Both the position numbers and the translations under genes were made by a program. From Euptelea pleiosperma (lineage: Eukaryota; Streptophyta; Magnoliopsida; Ranunculales; Eupteleaceae), in NCBI GenBank assembly GCA_035048495.1, contig CM068541.1, positions 7,385,929-7,449,928 of the forward strand: a DNA stretch of 64,000 bases. The letters run 5' to 3'. Below are positions 22,676 through 32,787 of the stretch, piece after piece. Positions within the stretch are counted from its first letter, which is position 1. Each line of letters opens with the position of its first letter. The notes beneath the pieces are model-generated. The model saw only the letters and a list, made by a program, of their open reading frames with translations. It made no database searches and had not been told where the DNA came from.

Positions 22676-25110
22676 TCTATATAACAAAACAGGGAAGTTG
22701 TCTCCCCACTTATACCCCCTCTTATCTGTTTCAACAAAGAAGGGCCGAGATCTTATCCCCTAACTAGGCGGTGGATCTCTGCCACTCACACCCAATTTTG
22801 GCAAATGCTTTGTCCGAAATTGCCGTGGGCACGGGCCACCCACTATCTATATAACAAATTAGCTCAGTTGTCTTGCCCTCTTATAGGCTTCATATATGGA
22901 TGGTTGAGATCTTATCCACAATTGGACGGTGGATCTCAGCCATTGACACCCAATTTGGGCAAATGCTTTGTCGGGGAGTGCCGTGGGCACGGGCCACCCA
23001 CTAGTATCACAAAATAGGATAGTTGTCTCCCCCTCTTATCCGGCTTCATAAAGGATGGCCGAGATCTTATCATACCAAATGGACGGTGGATCTCAGCCAC
23101 TCACACCCAATTTTAACAAACGCTTCGTCGATGAATGTCGTGGGCACGAGTCACCTACTATTTACCTACATATAAGGAATGAAATAGGTTGGATTTACAT
23201 ATAGCCCAAGGGTCAGGCTCAGGAGCCCCACTTTTTATGCTTCGAAAGGGGTGTTACCGTTAAAATGGATTGAAACGGCCAGGGGCAAAAATGGAAAAAA
23301 ATGAATTTTAATGATTTTAACAGAAAAAAGTGGTGCTGAAATTCAAAATTCAAATTTGAAAAAAAGAATAGAATTTAACTGAAATTTAATAGTTTTCTTA
23401 TACCCCTCTTAACTTATATGGCTTCAATAATGAGTGGCTAAGATCCACTATGCTTCATATCGATGGCTGAGATTAACTCCCACCCGATTTTGATAAACAC
23501 TTTGTCGGAAAGTCTACCCACGCATATATCAAGATTCAAGACAACTCAGTTGTATTCTCTTATCTTATCCATCCATCTAATGCGGACGGTTAGATAGAGA
23601 GTGGTTGAGATCAAATACATCGATCTAATGTGGACGGTTAGATTTCAGCCACTCAATCTGCTTCATTTGACCTCAATTTATTCAAAATTTAAATTTCAAC
23701 ACCGTTATTTTTTGTTATTTCTGTTATTTTTCCATTTCTCCCTCTGTGCCTTATAATCCGTTATAATAGAAAAAACGGTAACACCCCAGTCCGTTATACC
23801 GTTTGACTGCCGAAGGCACCCAATTTTTGCAAACGCTTTTGTCGGAGAGTGCCGTGGGCATGGACCATTTACTATTCTATATAACAAAATACATTGGTTG
23901 TCTCCCTACTTATACCTCCTCTTATAAGCATCAACAAATAAGGGCAGAGATCTAATCCTCCCCCAAATGGATAGTGGATCTCCGCCACTCACCTGATTTT
24001 GGCAAATTCTTTGTCGAGGAGTGCCGATGGCACGGGGCACCCACTAGTATATAACAAAACAAAGAAGTTGTCTCCCCACTTATACCCCCTCTTATATGTT
24101 TCAACAATGAAGGGCCGAGATCTTCTCCCCCAAATGGACGGTGGATCTCAGCACTCACACCTGATTTTGGCAAATGCTTTGACGGGGAGTGCCGAGGGCA
24201 CGGGCCACCCACTATCAATATGACAAGTGACCGTGGTTTTCTTAAACCCCCTCTTATCTTATATGGCTTCAATAATGAGTGACTGAGATCCACTATGCTT
24301 CACATCGATGGCTGAGATTAACTCCCAACTGATTTTGACAAACACTTCGTTGGAAAGTGCCGCGGGAACGGGCCACCCACGCATATATCAAGACAACTCA
24401 GTTGTATTCTCTTATCTTATCCATCCATCTAATGTGGATAGTTAGGTAAAGAATGTTTGAAATCAAATCCATTGATCTAATGTGGACGGTTAGATTTCAG
24501 CCACTCAATACGCCGCATTTGACTTCAGTTTATTCAAAATTTGAATTTCAACGCTGTTATTTTTTGTTATTTCTGTTATTTTCTCATTTCTCCCTCTGTG
24601 CGTTACAATCCGTCATAACAGCCGTTATAATGGAAAAAATGGTAGCGCCCCAGTCCGTTATACCAAGGTTTAAAGGAGGCCGTTTTAACGGTTAAACAGA
24701 CTGGGGGCGTTACCATTTAAACGGATTGAAACGGCCAGGGACAAAAATGGAATTAAACGGATTTTAATGATTTTAATGGAAAAAATGGAAAAAAATGGCA
24801 CTGAAATTCAAAATTTGAAATTAAAAAATAAAAAACAGAATTTTAATGAATTTTAACTGAATTAAACAGATTTAACGGCCTTTTTTTTCACAAAATTTTC
24901 AGAATTAAACAGCTGTTTAACGATTTTAACGGCCATTTTTTCCAAAACTGTTAAAACATGTTTAAACAGTTTTAGCGGAAACGGGCTTGGGGCGTTATGG
25001 TTTAAATGGCCGTTAAAAGCGTTTAAACGGCCATGTTTAAAACCATGCGTTATACTGCTTGAGTGCCGAAGGCACCCAATTTTTGCAAACGCTTTTACTA
25101 GTATTATATA
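22676..25110 (+). mobile_element. array of short Helitron-like units (copy 2)
   Basis: Several head-to-tail units of about 160-170 bp. Each opens with TATATAACAAA and TTGTCTCC and closes with GTGCCGTGGGCACGGGCCAC then CACTAG or CACTAT. Clear 3' junctions lie at 22,845, 23,004, about 23,160, about 24,050 and about 24,215. The array follows directly after the 3' end of the Helitron at 22,669. The stretch 23,004-24,053 is paralogous to 694-1,805. A hAT miniature element interrupts it at 24,664. Confidence 0.55.
24664..25047. mobile_element. hAT-type foldback MITE, 384 bp
   Basis: Flanked by the exact 8-bp duplication CGTTATAC (24,656-24,663 and 25,048-25,055). Ends are CAAGGTTTAAAGG and TTTAAAACCATG. 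The interior is an AACGG/CCGTT-rich foldback. It interrupts the Helitron-like array, and the uninterrupted sequence can be seen in the array copies at about 1,550 and 23,795. Confidence 0.85.
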
Positions 25111-26714
25111 TGGGTCGGTGGTCGGGCTCTACGGACTAGAAAATATGACTCGAAATTTCGAAGAAACCCACGGCCGTAGACACGGGGAAAATCCGACGGC
25201 AGTAACTTACCTCCACTTTATGAGGAGCCGTGCCAAGCCAAGCCGTGTCAAAAACTGTCCCTCGTTTGAATAAAGACTCCACGGCATTAAATGGAGATGC
25301 AACGTGTGGACGAGTTGCTAATCCTGACGCACAGTCCTTCTTTCCATTTCCTTGCCTGCAAGCCTCTCCATTTCCTGTTCTTATATTTTCCCAGAGAAGC
25401 TAACAAAATGTAAAGCAGCTTGAAAATACATAAAATTTATTTTGGTTGGCAAATGCTTGACAAAATGAAAGGATCCTTAGAATGCTCATGGCACCATTTT
25501 GGGTTTTAGTTCTGAAAATTTTGCGGTGTTTCCATGGGGTGAGTCCATATTAGGAGATCGGTAACCCACTTGGAAACATATCATAACTTCTTCTCTCTGT
25601 GAATTAGTTTCTTGGCCTATATTAACAAATAATCTATGTAGAAAGGTGTTGGAATTTCCTTTACAGGGCTCTAAGGAATCCATAAGGTCGATATTTAGAG
25701 CTTTCTTTTCACAAACGTCACAGAGAAGAGAATTGATTGGAGCGTTTTTCATAGAGTGATTTCTAGCCTTTGGATTCGACCACTTTTTTATGCACTCGGA
25801 TCGAATGACTAGAGATCAACCATCAGGTTGATTTGGTGTGTAGTTCCATCTATGGTTAGGGCAATGGGTCAGTGTACCTGAAAGAGTGCCATATATGTGA
25901 TGTGGCCCATTTTCAAGCACCCATCAACGCTGCAATGGGCGCGAACTGCAGCAAGAATTTTTCCCACCTGTCTCTATTGCTACGAAGCAACGCAAACGGG
26001 AAGAAGGAAAGGAAAAAGATGTAACAAGGTATGCCTGAAACTGTTCATTTGCGGAAGCGCCATTTTTGGTAGTCACCGCTGCCATCTGGGCCCACTGACC
26101 GCTTGGATGTTTATCCCACCCCTTAGTGGATGTACATACCAAAAATCACCTTGATTGGTAATCTATAACCATTAGATTTTAACACTTTTTAGCACCATTT
26201 AAGGCGTTCTTATAGCCGTTGAATACAACCAATTTTTGAGTACTAAAACCAACGGCTAAAAATCATTAAAAAGCTGATTTTTTGTATGAATGTCTATTAA
26301 AGGGTGGGCTAAACATCCATGCGGTCAGTGGGCCCATATGGCAGTGGTGACTACCAAAAATGCCGCTTCCGCAAATGAAAAGATCTCAGGTATACCTTGT
26401 TACATCACGACCCGAAGGAAAAGGAAATGGAGAGGCTTGCAGGGAAGGAAATGGAAAGAAGGAAATGGAGAGGATTGGACAGAAACGGAAATGGAAAGAC
26501 GTGCGTCAGTGTAACCAACTCATCGGGCGACACGTTGCATCTCCATTTAATGCCGTGGTGTCTTTATTCAAACGACGGGCGGTTTCTCACACGGCTTGGC
26601 TCGGCTCCTCATAAAGTGTAGGTAAGTTACTGCCGTCGGATTTTCCCCGCATCTACGGATGTGGGTTTCTTCGAAATTTCGAGTCATATTTTCTGGTCCG
26701 TAGGGCCCGACCCA
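25111..26714. mobile_element. 1.6-kb element with about 300-bp inverted ends
   Basis: The left arm, TGGGTCGG ... CGAAATTTCGAAGAAACCCA ... TTACTGCC-type sequence to about 25,400, is inverted at about 26,415-26,714 (GGGTTTCTTCGAAATTTCG ... CGACCCA). The interior contains a family B element (26,018-26,406) and about 350 bp of unique sequence. That unique part holds an 88-residue minus-strand ORF (25,486-25,752) with no recognised domain. Long inverted ends around foreign sequence resemble a Pack-MULE, but no clean target duplication is visible. Confidence 0.55.
26018..26406. mobile_element. foldback element, family B, best preserved copy
   Basis: 389 bp from GATGTAACAAGGTATGCC to the inverted GGTATACCTTGTTACATC. 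Arms carry CATTTGCGGAAGCGCC / CGCTTCCGCAAATG and GACCGCTTGGATGTTTA / AAACATCCATGCGGTC. Non-coding; ORFs on both strands are mirror products of the palindrome. Confidence 0.8.
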
Positions 26715-26739
26715 TTATGTATTAGAAAACAACCCAAAA

Positions 26740-27730
26740 AAACACCTGCTAAAACAATGGAAAAAACATTTTCTTGAGCCAAAAACCGTTTGGGGACCTC
26801 AGGTTAGTGGACCAGTAATAGAAAATGGTCGCGGATAAATATTGTTAGTGGGTTAGGACTATTTTTAACATGTAGAGTGGATTCGTTTCAGTCTGGGCTG
26901 GTCCTTTTGCAGTGTGGGTTGGACCTGGTTAAGTAAACAAAACAGGGCCAGATATTCTGGGGTAGGCTTGTAAAGCCTGTTGAATTGAGCGGCGGAGAAG
27001 AGAAAAGAATAACAGGGCCGATGGCAATGAGTTGCGGGATCAATATGGGTCTGTCACCGCATCAAACCCAAACGCACTAGTGACTTATTCAGGGAAGGCC
27101 AAACTCGTTCCCGATCTATTCCACCCCAAAACCACCATACCAGTGTGGGTCGGGTTACCAACCCAATAATCTTGGCAGCTTTGATTATGATTAATTTCCC
27201 TTTTTCCTTTTTTTGGTAAATAGTAAAGGATTGAGTACCTCACTATATAAATACTACAAGCCCGCATTATTCATCATACTGCCCACACAATGCATCAAAG
27301 CATCAAACTTGCAATGCATCACGCATTTGTACTATCCATATAAAAAACTAACCACACTATGCATCACACATCATAATAACCTGCAATAATATGCGTCATA
27401 CATATGTTTTTTTCATGACATGTACAGAAAAAAACAAAGATAAAAAGTATATGAACCATAGCATCTATATATCCGTATGTGTGCCAACGTGACACACTGC
27501 CTACATACCCCCAAACAGGCGGTCACGACCACGATCAGTAAACCTGCAAAACATAAAATCATCATAATGAGGACTGCTAGTAAGCAAAGCTTTGCACAAA
27601 TGGCAGGCACCCTGTAAAAGAACAGAAAATAAATGTATGTTTTAATTCAATGCATGGATTGAAAAAATGCTATCACCGAACATTACCGCAGTAACAAAAT
27701 TCTGTCGTGACACAAAATACTGAATCCAAG
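26740..27730. repeat. dispersed repeat, partners at 1.85 kb and 34.5-35.1 kb
   Basis: 26,790-26,935 matches 1,847-1,986. 27,080-27,160 (GGGAAGGCCAAACTCG ... CACCATACCAGTG) matches 34,545-34,620, and the following part matches 34,700-35,080 more weakly. The order of blocks is conserved, so this is a multi-copy element of at least 700 bp whose type I cannot name. Confidence 0.5.
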
Positions 27731-27810
27731 TAGCTACAAAGTTTTTGGGAATAACTTGATATTTTTAGGACTTAGTTCAATTTTAGTCTAGTTCATGGTT
27801 GAAACTGTAC

Positions 27811-28116
27811 GTCCAAGGCTGTTGTCAACCTTGAACTCGTTTTTCTAATATCATTGTATGATTTAACTGTTGTGTCGTCTGAACAAGAACAAATCCAAAT
27901 AAAAATTAAAAATGCAAAAACAAACACACAAAAAAAAGAAGAAACCAAGAAAAACAAGAAACTGTCCAAGGCTGTTGTCAACCTTGAACTCGTTTTTCTA
28001 ATCTCATTGTGTGATTAACTGTTGTGTCGTCTGAACAAGAACAAATCCAAATAAAAATTAAAAATGCAAAAACAAACACAAAAAAAAAAAAGAAGAAGAA
28101 ACCAAGAAAAACAATG
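27811..28116. repeat. 153-bp tandem duplication
   Basis: Two copies, each starting GTCCAAGGCTGTTGTCAACC (27,811 and 27,964) and ending in an A/G-rich tail with AAAACAAACACA. Confidence 0.85.
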
Positions 28117-28325
28117 AAAAAAATAAAAAACCAGAAACAATCAGAATCGAAGAAAATAAAATGAAAATAACGGAAACAAAAAGATACCAGAAAAAAAAAA
28201 TCAGAAACCAAGAAGAAGCAACCGAAAAATATAGAAGCGAAGAAGAACCAGAAAAATAAAAAAGAAAGAAAAATTTAGAAGAAGAAGACGAAGACGAAGA
28301 ACGAAGAAGAAACTAGAAAACAAAA
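28070..28325. repeat. polypurine (GAA-rich) tract
   Basis: About 250 nt almost free of pyrimidines on the plus strand, with runs of GAAGAAG and AAAAAAAA. It yields Phe/Leu-rich chance ORFs on the other strand. Confidence 0.8.
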
Positions 28326-28482
28326 AGTTTGTTGAGTTCGATGTTACAACAGGTTTTATAAAAGACAAAGTCCAACTGGTTTAAGGCGTAAATCGTTAAA
28401 CGTTGGGCCTCAAATTACATAAATAACTAGGAAGTAGTTTGATACTAACCAAGTAGTTTGATACTAGGGGGTTCTTCATAAT

Positions 28483-29016
28483 TTACTTCATCGGTTCATC
28501 CTCATGTTCGATGCTCAAATGCAGCTTCGTATCTTCCCATTTATAAGAGACTTTTATATTCCTGCCCACCAAAAAATAGTGCGGAACATACCGTACAATA
28601 CGGGTCCATCGAAGCGCAAAACCAAAAGAAGTAATATCTGTTTCACCTAGAGGAGCCATGTTCAATAGAGACATTTTCAGTGTCCAATCCACTCCGGCGG
28701 ACGAAACCTGGACCGGGACCGGTCCCTGTATCCAAAATGTGTCACGCAGGTTGGTTGGAATGTTTGCACGAAACTCAGTCCCATCATGAATCAAAGTTCT
28801 CAATACCATTCTACCCTTTTTTTCATTAGTAGTTGCAAGGTCACGTTCTGCTACTTTTTTTTCGAACAGTAACTTATACTCCATCAGTAGATCAGTTTTC
28901 TTCGTTGACAGCAAAGCTTGAATCTGATATGAATCAAGTCCCATTATCAAAGCTCCAATCAAGAATTTCAATGAAGCTGTCAAACATGTTGTGAAGCATA
29001 TACAAGATGACAACAA
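28483..29016 (-). CDS. unrecognised protein, 177 codons or shorter
   Basis: Open frame of 177 codons with normal amino-acid composition, unlike the repeat-derived ORFs nearby. It has a Glu/Lys-rich middle (about residues 45-65: LLFEKKVAERDLA). A C-terminal part rich in aromatic and beta-prone residues follows (TFWIQGPVPVQV, VDWTLKMSLLNMAP, FGFALRWTRIVRYVP, VSYKWEDTKLHL). The first 24 residues are hydrophobic and may be intron. An acceptor-like ACAG ends at 28,977, and Met25 (28,944, MGLDSYQI) is an alternative start giving 153 residues. I do not recognise the family. It could be the last exon of a gene whose first exon is at 29,664-29,744. Confidence 0.4.
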   Translation of the reverse strand: MLSSCICFTTCLTASLKFLIGALIMGLDSYQIQALLSTKKTDLLMEYKLLFEKKVAERDLATTNEKKGRMVLRTLIHDGTEFRANIPTNLRDTFWIQGPVPVQVSSAGVDWTLKMSLLNMAPLGETDITSFGFALRWTRIVRYVPHYFLVGRNIKVSYKWEDTKLHLSIEHEDEPMK

Positions 29017-29663
29017 TGGACAAACAAGTGAAATGTGAGCAGGAGTGTAAAGGTTAGAACGCAGGAATTAACATCAGGAACTAAAACTTCCCACCAGACA
29101 GTAAAAGCAAAACAAACTTTTGATCCACTCAACCATTTCATACAAGAGACTTGCAAGCAGGGCCATTTCCAAGCGCATATCGAAAGAGAAAAACCTTTTT
29201 TTTATCCTAACGACTCACACCAGACAAAAAAAAAATAACAGGGCCATTTCCAATCACACCAGACAATGTTAACAATTGAATTTTCAAGGGTTTGATATAC
29301 ATGGTGCCAATTTGTTTTACACAACCAGTATAGCAGCACAAGTTGGAATTGAATCACATACAAAACAATCAACAGCACTAACTTATTTTTTCCGACTAAT
29401 AATGGTGGTCCTTTGACGGTGGGCGACGGTCCTTCGTGCTCAAAGCGAAAGAAGATACAAGATAGAAGAAAGAGGCTAGAGGAGGAAAGGGAGTTGCAGA
29501 CCCTAACGGGAGAGAAAAGCTTATCCAAACCCAAAAGAGTTGCATCGAGAAAGAGGAGCTTAATAAAAGCTAAAAATGGAAAACTAACAGATTATACAAA
29601 TTAAAAATTAACCTGGAGCTAAGGATGGCCATTAAAATAAATAAATAAATAACGAAAAATAAC

Positions 29664-29744
29664 CTCAAATATATGCCGGAGGAGATTTGGTGAGTCGGTG
29701 AAGACGACGGAGGCAGGAGAGGTAGAAGGTGCGACCTCGCCCAT
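29664..29744 (-). CDS. possible first coding exon of the 28.5-29.7 kb gene
   Basis: The minus strand reads ATG GGC GAG ... for 27 codons (MGEVAPSTSPASVVFTDSPN ... IFE) and ends GAG|GTTATT, a possible splice donor in phase 0. Composition is exon-like and GC is higher than around it. It does not join directly in frame to the acceptor at 28,977, so a middle exon would be needed. Candidates near 29,410-29,530 are not convincing. Confidence 0.25.
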
Positions 29745-30008
29745 TTTAAAGAGGATAAGCAAAGGGAGAAAAACACCATTGCCATTTTGGTGTTGCAACG
29801 TGCTGAGCCCATCTACATCTACATCTCTTTTTAAAGAAAAAAAAAAATCAAAGATCACTTATTTCCCTGATTTCCTTGTTCAAATTCAAACTCCCCATCT
29901 TTTGCCTTAGGTACCCTCTTATTTGCTGACTGGACCATGTGGGACACCCTTAACGAGTTCTAAAGCTTCATGATGGAGAAAATTTTTGAAGCAGTGGATC
30001 TTTTTTGG

Positions 30009-30410
30009 GAGTAGAACTTGTGTCACAAGATGTTGTGACGGAAGCCGGTCACAGCACTCAATACGAGCCACGTGGCACACGATCAGAGGTCTCTGACCGT
30101 ATGGATGTTTGGCCAGTACCTCGGTGGACCTACAAACCAAAAATCAGTCTGATTAGTAATTTACAACCTTTGGATTTTTGCACCCAAATAACGCTCAATT
30201 ATGCTGAGATTCTTACCGTTAAAATCGACCAATGAAAATAACTTCAATGGAATCGGTTAGAAATCACTAATCAAGCTGAATTGTGTACCGCTCCACCGAG
30301 GGACAGGACAAACATCCATACGGTCATTGTCCTCTAATAGTATGCCACGTGGCTCGTATTGAATGATGTGACCGGCTTCCGTCGCAGCATCTTGTGACAC
30401 AAGTTTTACT
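30009..30410. mobile_element. foldback MITE, family A
   Basis: Ends are GAGTAGAACTTGTGTCACAA and the inverted TTGTGACACAAGTTTTACT. Arms carry CACGTG at 30,069-30,074 and 30,346-30,351. The inner module GTATGGATGTTTGGCCAG / GGACAAACATCCATACGG is present. A flanking 9-bp duplication is not clear. Confidence 0.75.
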
Positions 30411-30523
30411 TGTATGGGTGCAAAATGATACTTTCTTTTTCCCTTGAGCCCCAACCGTCAAATCGTAAGAATGCTACCCAAAAGGAAAAATTTAGTGTGT
30501 AGCGTAAGGGTTTCAGAAATGGG

Positions 30524-31320
30524 TCAGGCTCCAGTTACAGCCCTAAAATGACAGGCTCCGATTACAGGACATAATATGAGCCACGTGGACCACTCTCAGA
30601 GGAGTAAAACTTGTGTCACAAGATGTTGTGACGGAACACGGTCACAGCACTTAATACGAGCCACGTGGTATACTATTAGAGGACAATGACTGTATGGATG
30701 TTTGGGCAGTCCCTCAATGGACTGGTACACAAAAAATTAGCTTGATTAGTGATTTCTAACTGATTCTATTGAAGTTATTTTCATGGGTTGATTTTAACCG
30801 TAGAAATTTGAACATTATTGAGCGTTATTTGGGTGCATAAATCCAAAGGTTGTAAATCACTAATCAGACTGATTTTTGGTTTGTAGGTCGTCCGAGGGAC
30901 TAGTCAAACATCCATACAGTCAAAGACCTCTGATAGTATGCCACGTGGCTCGTATTGAGTGCTGTGACCGTGTTCCATCACAACATCTTGTGACACAAGT
31001 TTTACTCACTCTTAAAGGACTCTGTCGGTATGGATATTTGGCCAATCCCTAAGTGGACCTACAAACCAAAAATCAGCCTGATTAGAAATTTATAGGTGTT
31101 TATTGGACTTATTTTCATGGGTTAATCTTAACTGTGAGAATTTGAGCAGTATTGAGGTACAAAGATCCAACGCCTAGAAATCACTAGTCAGTTGATTTTT
31201 GTTTTGTTGGTCCACCTAGGGATTGGACAAACATCCATACGGTCACAGTCCTCCAAAAGTGTGCCTCTTGGTTCATATTTTGTCCTGGAGCCTGTCATTT
31301 TAGGGCGGTAACTGGGCTGA
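30524..31320. mobile_element. foldback element, family A2, with nested copy
   Basis: The outer ends contain CAGTTACAGCCCTAAAATGA and the inverted TCATTTTAGGGCGGTAACTG. Between CACTCTCAGA (30,591) and ACTCTTAAA (31,008) a complete family A element is inserted. CACGTG lies at 30,582-30,587. A solitary A2 copy follows at 31,378. Confidence 0.7.
30601..31007. mobile_element. foldback MITE, family A, nested
   Basis: About 407 bp with long inverted ends (GAGTAAAACTTGTGTCACAA and its inverse) continuing for about 60 bp. Flanks ACTCTCAGA and ACTCTTAAA agree at 7 of 9 positions, consistent with an aged 9-bp duplication. CACGTG lies at 30,662 and 30,942. Confidence 0.75.
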
Positions 31321-31377
31321 TCCCCTTGCATTAGATCCATTTTTGGAACTTACCTCCTTGGTTAATTAAGCAAATGG

Positions 31378-31660
31378 GTCGGGCTCTAGTTACCGCCCTA
31401 AAATGACAGGCTGCGGTTACAGGACACATTATGAGCCACGTGGCACTCTTAGAGGACTTTGATCGTATGGATGTTTGGCCAATTCTAGGTGGACCTACAA
31501 ACTAAACATCAGCCTGATTAGTGATTTATAGCCGTTGATTGGACTTATTTTTCATGGGTAAATCTCAACTGTGGGAATATGAGCAGTATTTGTACTTGTC
31601 AGAGTCCTCTAAGAGTGTGCCAGGTGGCTCATAATGTGTCCTGTAACCGGAGCCTGTCAA
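31378..31660. mobile_element. foldback element, family A2, internal deletion
   Basis: The ends GCTCTAGTTACCGCCC and GTCCTGTAACCGGAGCC are partly retained. CACGTG lies at 31,437. The right arm of the inner module is shortened compared with 30,524. Confidence 0.6.
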
Positions 31661-31858
31661 CTTGAAACGAGTGAAAAATAAATAAAACATATTCCACTGT
31701 CAAGGGAGGCAAGTCTACCTTTTTTATTTTTTTGAATTTAGGCAGATATATCTAATTTCCCTAATTAATGAGGGAGGTAAGTCAAAAAAACACCTGACTT
31801 CCATCGATGATCTCGCCTTGTTTTGTTCCTTTCTTCATCACATGCCATACACATGGCC

Positions 31859-32036
31859 GAGTAAAACTTCCATCACACGAAATTGTAAATCACACAAAAC
31901 ACAGCCAATGAGTTCTCGGCACGTACACAACTGCTTTGCAACGTACCATGCGCTTTTACTTTTAGGTGTACGTGCCGAGAACTCATTGGCTGTGTTTTGT
32001 GTGATTTGCAATCCAATTGTGATGGAAGTTTTACTC
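31859..32036. mobile_element. Mutator-like hairpin MITE, 178 bp
   Basis: An almost perfect palindrome with about 70-bp arms (GAGTAAAACTTCCATCACA ... GTTCTCGGCACGTACAC) and a short centre. It is bounded by the exact 9-bp duplication CACATGGCC (31,850-31,858 and 32,037-32,045). It shares the GAGTAAAACTT terminus with family A but has none of its inner module. The near-identity of the arms suggests a recent insertion. Confidence 0.9.
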
Positions 32037-32060
32037 CACATGGCCCATCATACAAAAAAA

Positions 32061-32089
32061 GAATAAAACTTGTGTCACAAGTTTTACTC
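32061..32089. mobile_element. minimal palindrome of family A ends only
   Basis: 29 bp made of the two terminal repeats joined directly (AATAAAACTTGTG and TCACAAGTTTTACT) with no interior. It looks like an extreme deletion product of a GAGTAAAACTT element. Confidence 0.6.
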
Positions 32090-32324
32090 CAGTAGGAAAT
32101 AATATGTAATGATTGCGCCTGTGGTCCAGCACAGTACAGCTGGACAATTATTGTCCAACTGTGTGGTATGAGAAGTGTCAGTGTATGCTGTTGAGGAGAG
32201 GACCTGCACAGCAAGTTTTGGTAAACAAGAAAATAAAAAATAAAAATAAAAAATAAATTGCAAGGGTTCTATTCATTTCCCTTCTTCCTTCTTTCCGCAA
32301 CAAAACCAGTCCAAGCTGAGTCAG

Positions 32325-32785
32325 ATGAACCAGCAAGTTTCAAAGTAAGCCGAGTCCACTGAGTAGATCTAAAGTATAGCTGCAACTTAATTTGCTGACC
32401 GAGTCCACGCGGTACTCTTTTTTTTTAATAAATAAAAAAAAATGATACTTTCTGATTAATTATTTCTAACTATTGGATTCGAGCATTATTTAGGTACTCA
32501 AATCCAATGGCTAGAAATCACCAGTGAGGCTGATTTATTGTGTGTTAATGATCCCACCAAGGGGTGGGCCACACATCCATAGGGACAGCTAGCGAGAAAC
32601 AGTACCACGTAACATTTGGAGTAATTTTGATTTTTGAACATTCAAATTCTTATGGGAGTTGGTGGTTTGACAGTCGCCTTCCCCTATTAAATTAAAAAAA
32701 TTTCTAGAAAAGTCTATGCCGTCTACATGCAAGAGTTATATCTAGGAACTTTATTTAAGGCAACCACACAGAGAGCATCATTTAT
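32325..32785. repeat. dispersed duplicate of 2,765-3,275
   Basis: Same block order as the copy at 2.8 kb. The CACGTG of the right arm has decayed (CACGTAAC). The Helitron at 32,788 begins directly at its right end. Confidence 0.6.
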
Positions 32786-32787
32786 TA

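Noticed and set aside
23952..24293. 113-codon minus-strand ORF with internal repeats
   Set aside because: Translation of the short Helitron-like units, whose repeats explain the repeated peptide.
26290..26621. Three overlapping plus-strand ORFs
   Set aside because: They cover the arm of a foldback element and an A/G-rich segment; no domain.
27793..28211. Phe-rich, membrane-like minus-strand ORFs
   Set aside because: Complement of a purine-rich tract; low complexity and tandemly duplicated.
31838..32214. ORFs on both strands of similar sequence
   Set aside because: Mirror products of a near-perfect palindrome.
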